From: an uncultured Prevotella sp.
GTDB taxonomy: Bacteria > Bacteroidota > Bacteroidia > Bacteroidales > Bacteroidaceae
Reading direction: 5' to 3'
Length of the DNA: 16,758 nt
Assembly (NCBI GenBank): GCA_900557405.1
Contig: USSF01000049.1
Coordinates: 1-16,758 of the forward strand
Positions 13,892 through 16,758 of this stretch are shown here, piece after piece (positions within the stretch are counted from its first letter, which is position 1; each line of letters opens with the position of its first letter). The notes beneath the pieces are model-generated. The model was not told the origin of the DNA. It saw only the letters and a program-made list of their open reading frames with translations, and searched no databases. The translations under genes and the position numbers were made by a program.

Positions 13892-13910
13892 CAGCACATA
13901 CTCATTGAAT

Positions 13911-15254
13911 ATGAAACTGTTACAAAGAAAAATCGACAAAATCCTAAGGGATTGGAAACAGACAGAAAACAAGATGCCTCTTATAGTAAAAGGAGCAAGG
14001 CAGATTGGGAAGACAGCTTCCATCATGCAATTTGCCACCGAAAACTATAAGAACGTCATTGCCATAAACTTCGTGTTGCAGAAAAAATACAAGGCCATTT
14101 TCGATGACGGCTACGAAGTTGAGGATATCGTCAGGAACATAACCTTGATTGATCCCAGTCTCAATTTTGAAGCTGGAAACACTCTGATATTCTTTGACGA
14201 GCTGCAAGACTGTCCTGCATGCGCCACAAGTCTGAAGGCATTCTGCATAGACGGAAGATACGACGTGATATGTTCCGGTTCGCTGATGGGCATCAACTAT
14301 CGCGAGATAGAATCCAACAGCGTAGGCTACAAGCAGGACTATACCATGCACTCGATGGACTTCGAAGAGTTTCTATGGGCAAAAGGATACGACAGCACCT
14401 TCATTGAACATCTATACAACAAGATGTGCAGCATCACTCCACTATCAAATTTGGAGATGGAAACTTTGGGAGAAATCTTCAGAGAATACATGACCATCGG
14501 AGGAATGCCTGCCGTAGTCAACAGCTTCATAAACAACGGCAACTACAGCGGGACGCTAATGATGCAACGCCAGCTGCTGCTCGACTACGAGGAGGACATC
14601 ACAAAATATGCACAGGGCCTCGACAAAGGGAAAATCAAGAATATATACAACCATATCTCGGTATTTCTCGGACAAGACAACAAGAAATTCCAGATCAGCA
14701 AGATTGCACATGGAGCAAGAAACAGGGAATACGTTGGTACCGTGGAATGGCTGCGTGATGCCGGCATCGTGAACGTATGCTATTGTCTCGCACAAGTATC
14801 GCTTCCGCTGAAAGGCAACTATGACCCGAAATCATACAAGCTTTACTATAAAGACACGGGACTGCTCGTTGCCTCCCTCGACGAGGAGTCACAGGAAGAC
14901 ATGCGCGTCAACAAGAACTACGGCACTTACAAAGGAGCGATATACGAAAACATAGTAGGCGACATGCTTGTAAAGCAAGGGTACGACCTGTATTTCTACC
15001 GCAACGAGAAGTCTACTATAGAAATGGATTTCTTCATCCGCGACACATCATCGCTGATACCGATAGAAGTGAAAGCCACGGACAACGCCACGAAGTCGCT
15101 CTCCAAACTTACAGCTGCTGACGGCAAATACCCAGAAATAAAATACGGGATAAAGCTCTGCAACAAGAACATCGGTTTCAACGGACATTTCTACACCTTT
15201 CCCTACTTCCTCACGTTTCTGTTGAAGAGATTTGTAAGGAGGGAACTTGAATAA
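13911..15254 (+). CDS. AAA-type ATPase with C-terminal DUF4143
   Basis: A 447-residue protein. An in-frame TTG at 13905 is possible but the ATG at 13911 (MKLLQRKIDKIL) is preferred. Walker A is GARQIGKT (residues 28-35) and Walker B is LIFFDELQD (Asp96-Glu97), followed by a sensor-like ICSGSLMG (120-127). This is the ATPase module seen in the large DUF4143 family of prokaryotes. The C-terminal part (about 200-400) is DUF4143, with TKYAQGLDKGKIKNIYNHI and YVGTVEWLRDAGIV. It ends in a PD-(D/E)xK-like pattern Asp373...Glu386-Val-Lys388 (EMDFFI, then IPIEVKA), which resembles a nuclease fold but may be inactive. The biological role of this family is unsettled; copies are often accessory and variable between strains. 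The gene has its own repeat-decorated promoter and precedes the Fic gene. Confidence 0.9.
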   Translation: MKLLQRKIDKILRDWKQTENKMPLIVKGARQIGKTASIMQFATENYKNVIAINFVLQKKYKAIFDDGYEVEDIVRNITLIDPSLNFEAGNTLIFFDELQDCPACATSLKAFCIDGRYDVICSGSLMGINYREIESNSVGYKQDYTMHSMDFEEFLWAKGYDSTFIEHLYNKMCSITPLSNLEMETLGEIFREYMTIGGMPAVVNSFINNGNYSGTLMMQRQLLLDYEEDITKYAQGLDKGKIKNIYNHISVFLGQDNKKFQISKIAHGARNREYVGTVEWLRDAGIVNVCYCLAQVSLPLKGNYDPKSYKLYYKDTGLLVASLDEESQEDMRVNKNYGTYKGAIYENIVGDMLVKQGYDLYFYRNEKSTIEMDFFIRDTSSLIPIEVKATDNATKSLSKLTAADGKYPEIKYGIKLCNKNIGFNGHFYTFPYFLTFLLKRFVRRELE

Positions 15255-15275
15255 ATCCCCTCTCTCCACCCTTCA

Positions 15276-15352
15276 TGCGGAGATTACCGTCTCTATTCTC
15301 CGCAAATTTGCGGAGAATAGATCGTTTATTCTCCGCATGACTTGCGGAATAA
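15276..15352. repeat. Alternating inverted TTCTCCGCA half-sites, 33-bp repeat
   Basis: Half-sites alternate in orientation: TGCGGAGATTA (15276-15286), TATTCTCCGCA (15294-15304), TGCGGAGAATA (15309-15319), TATTCTCCGCA (15327-15337) and TGCGGAATAA (15343-15352). The second and third form a perfect 30-bp palindrome at 15292-15321, centred on AAATTT. The four symmetry centres fall at about 15290, 15306.5, 15323 and 15339.5, that is every 16.5 bp, so same-orientation copies recur every 33-34 bp. The last half-site covers the inferred -33 box. This looks like a multi-site operator or a chain of alternative hairpins. Confidence 0.85.
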
Positions 15353-15372
15353 GGAGAAAAAGAGTAAGTTTG
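15342..15372 (+). promoter_or_regulatory. Promoter for the Fic gene, embedded in the inverted repeats
   Basis: TTG (15342-15344) within the last half-site, a 20-bp spacer, then TAAGTTTG (15365-15372), an exact TAnnTTTG box followed by GC. Transcription would begin near 15379, about 37 nt before the ATG at 15416. Confidence 0.7.
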
Positions 15373-15415
15373 CAGGCGTAAGTTATAATAAAACAAGTAA
15401 CAAAAATATCCGATT

Positions 15416-16516
15416 ATGTATATATGGCAGAATGAACACTGGCCACACATGACATGGCAAAGCGACCAGCTGTCCTTGCTTCTGGCAGAAGTGAATGCTC
15501 TCAGAGGTAAACTGGCTGGCAGACTCTCTATGTTCGGTATGGCAGAGCAGAATCTCTCGGTACTGAACTCCATGACTAAAGAGATTGTCAACTCTGCCGG
15601 TATTGAGGGGGAAACGCTCAATCGCGACAGCGTACGGTCATCTGTAGCACACCAACTCGGACTCGAATATGACGGACTGCCAAAGAGCGACCACTACATT
15701 GAAGGTGTTGTGCAGGTAATGATTGACGCCACACAACACTATCAGGAAGCGATTAGCGCCGAACGACTATTCTGCTGGCACAGGGCACTGTTCCCATACG
15801 GCCACAGCGGAATGTACAAAATCAGAGTCGGTGCATGGCGCGAAGGTAACGAACCGATGCAAGTGGTTTCTGGCGCAATGGGCAAACAAAAAGTCCACTA
15901 CGAGGCTCCTCCAAGCAATAAGGTTGAGGGGATGATGGATCAGCTTTTGGAATGGATAAACGAACAACAAAGTACCATAGACCCACTTATAAAAGCAGCC
16001 GTAGCGCATCTATGGTTCGTAACGATACACCCCTTCGACGACGGCAACGGCAGATTATGCCGCACACTAACAGAGATGCTGCTATCCAGAGCCGACGGAA
16101 CACCGAAAAGATTCTATAGTCTGTCATCGGAAATCCTCAACAAACGCAATGGATATTACAATATCCTCGAAAAAACGCAAAAGGGAGGACTTGACATAAC
16201 GGAATGGATAAAATGGTTTATCGCCACCCTGCACAACGCATTGCAGCAGTCAATGGAGAAGACGGACCACGTGATACGCAAAACAAGATTCTGGGAAGAA
16301 CACAGCGGCACATTGTTAAACGACAGGCAGAGAAAAGTCTTGAACATGCTTCTCGATGGATTCGAGGGCAAACTGAATTCATCCAAATGGTATAAGATAA
16401 ACCACTGCTCACAAGACACGGCGAACAGGGATATCAAAGATTTGACAGAAAAAGGCATTCTGAAGAAAATGGAAGGCGGAGGACGAAGCACTTGCTATGA
16501 ACTGTGTGATTTCTGA
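15416..16516 (+). CDS. Fic-domain protein with N-terminal DUF4172 and C-terminal winged helix
   Basis: A 366-residue protein. Residues 1-45 (YIWQNEHWPHMTW, then GKLAGRLSMFG) match DUF4172, which commonly precedes Fic domains. The inhibitory (S/T)xxxE(G/N) motif is visible as Ser60-Ala-Gly-Ile-Glu64-Gly65. The Fic core (about 110-245) contains HPFDDGNGR with catalytic His205, intact. The end (about 305-366) looks like a winged helix-turn-helix (LNDRQRKVLNMLLDG, then CSQDTANRDIKDLTEKGILKK). Fic enzymes with this motif usually transfer AMP from ATP to Ser, Thr or Tyr of a target, held in check by the Glu of the inhibitory helix (class II). The target is unknown. A DNA-binding tail suggests the protein may bind its own promoter repeats. 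It stops with TGA and a terminator follows. Confidence 0.93.
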   Translation: MYIWQNEHWPHMTWQSDQLSLLLAEVNALRGKLAGRLSMFGMAEQNLSVLNSMTKEIVNSAGIEGETLNRDSVRSSVAHQLGLEYDGLPKSDHYIEGVVQVMIDATQHYQEAISAERLFCWHRALFPYGHSGMYKIRVGAWREGNEPMQVVSGAMGKQKVHYEAPPSNKVEGMMDQLLEWINEQQSTIDPLIKAAVAHLWFVTIHPFDDGNGRLCRTLTEMLLSRADGTPKRFYSLSSEILNKRNGYYNILEKTQKGGLDITEWIKWFIATLHNALQQSMEKTDHVIRKTRFWEEHSGTLLNDRQRKVLNMLLDGFEGKLNSSKWYKINHCSQDTANRDIKDLTEKGILKKMEGGGRSTCYELCDF

Positions 16517-16524
16517 AGGTCTTC

Positions 16525-16575
16525 AAACAAATTTCCCCTGCCCTCTCATCACGAGACAGCAGGGGATTGTTTTTG
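16525..16575 (+). terminator. Intrinsic terminator after the Fic gene
   Basis: CCCCTGC (16535-16541) pairs with GCAGGGG (16559-16565) around a 17-nt loop, flanked by AAACAAAT on the 5' side and ATTGTTTTT on the 3' side, which extend the pairing with a small bulge. It lies shortly after the TGA at 16514-16516. Confidence 0.85.
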
Positions 16576-16613
16576 TAAATTAAGTTCATCTTCTGAGAAG
16601 ATATATTATCAAT

Positions 16614-16635
16614 AGTTGACGAGTTGACGAGGAGA
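16614..16635. repeat. GACGAGTTGAC-type repeat, locus 3
   Basis: AGTTGACGAGTTGACGAGGAGA, containing two GTTGACGAG steps, is the same motif family as at 65-103 and 2734-2790. The surrounding 16576-16707 is AT-rich and shows no gene. Confidence 0.65.
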
Positions 16636-16707
16636 TTTGCCTTTTCGCTTTGTTCATAATATATATTATTAGAATATGAATATGAATATAGATAAGCCTT
16701 GCTATAA

Positions 16708-16739
16708 TTCGTCCTGTGAGCCTACGGCTACAGGACGAA
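16708..16739. repeat. Near-perfect hairpin palindrome at the window end
   Basis: TTCGTCCTGT (16708-16717) pairs with ACAGGACGAA (16730-16739); inside, AGCC (16719-16722) pairs with GGCT (16726-16729) around TAC, with one bulged G at 16718. That gives 14 paired bases. No T-run follows on either strand, so it does not look like an intrinsic terminator; a REP-like intergenic palindrome is more likely. The element may continue past the window. Confidence 0.7.
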
Positions 16740-16758
16740 GGTCAAAAAAAGCTCACGG

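Noticed and set aside
13453..13905. Minus-strand 150-codon frame with repeated HKIP-like residues
   Set aside because: The repeated residues are the translated complement of the direct-repeat array, and the rest overlaps the zinc-module gene.
13911..16516. Classic two-gene toxin-antitoxin operon
   Set aside because: The ATPase and Fic genes have separate promoters, there is no small antitoxin gene, and the Fic inhibitory motif is inside the protein itself.

Overview
The window looks like chromosomal DNA of a Bacteroidales bacterium, most likely a Prevotella/Segatella-type genome. Evidence: several genes are preceded by the Bacteroidetes -7 box TAnnTTTG instead of a TATAAT box, and Shine-Dalgarno sequences are largely absent. 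There is a TonB-dependent receptor with an N-terminal carboxypeptidase-regulatory-like domain. A five-repeat DUF349 protein and a DUF6249-like / sigma-70 / DUF5056-like gene set are also present. Intergenic spaces carry families of short dispersed repeats. The genus is an inference from style, not a database match.

Layout. Positions 132-2583 (minus strand) form a probable operon read from a promoter near 2694-2725: a YhhQ-family queuosine-precursor transporter, QueF (preQ0 reductase), then two single-domain CHR (chromate-type) transporters. Positions 3037-4834 (plus) hold a secreted/membrane DUF6249-like protein, an ECF-like sigma-70 gene interrupted by one in-frame TGA, and a small two-helix membrane protein overlapping the sigma end. 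Positions 4903-4986 are a large perfect inverted repeat. Positions 5142-8088 hold a small His/Cys-rich membrane protein and a TonB-dependent receptor, closed by a strong intrinsic terminator; together they look like a metal or metal-complex uptake unit. Positions 8365-9582 and 13005-13733 encode two exported proteins ending in DnaJ-like CxxCxGxG zinc modules. Between them are a CorA-type transporter (9808-10734) with a structured leader and a long DUF349 protein (10939-12810). Positions 13766-16516 contain a DUF4143 AAA ATPase and a DUF4172-Fic protein.

The most unusual part is the pair of promoter regions before the ATPase and the Fic gene. The first has four copies of GGAATTTTGTGAT at 33, 32 and 32 bp steps. 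The second has five alternately oriented copies of a TTCTCCGCA half-site, with same-orientation copies 33-34 bp apart. In both, the last element overlaps the inferred -33 box. The sequences differ but the architecture is shared, which suggests phased operators controlling two potentially toxic or regulatory proteins.

Second in interest is the sigma gene: the frame is intact on both sides of the TGA, and both sigma region 2 and region 4 look well preserved. No rRNA, tRNA, insertion sequence, CRISPR array or replication origin was seen. Gaps without genes are covered by the repeat and regulatory entries.
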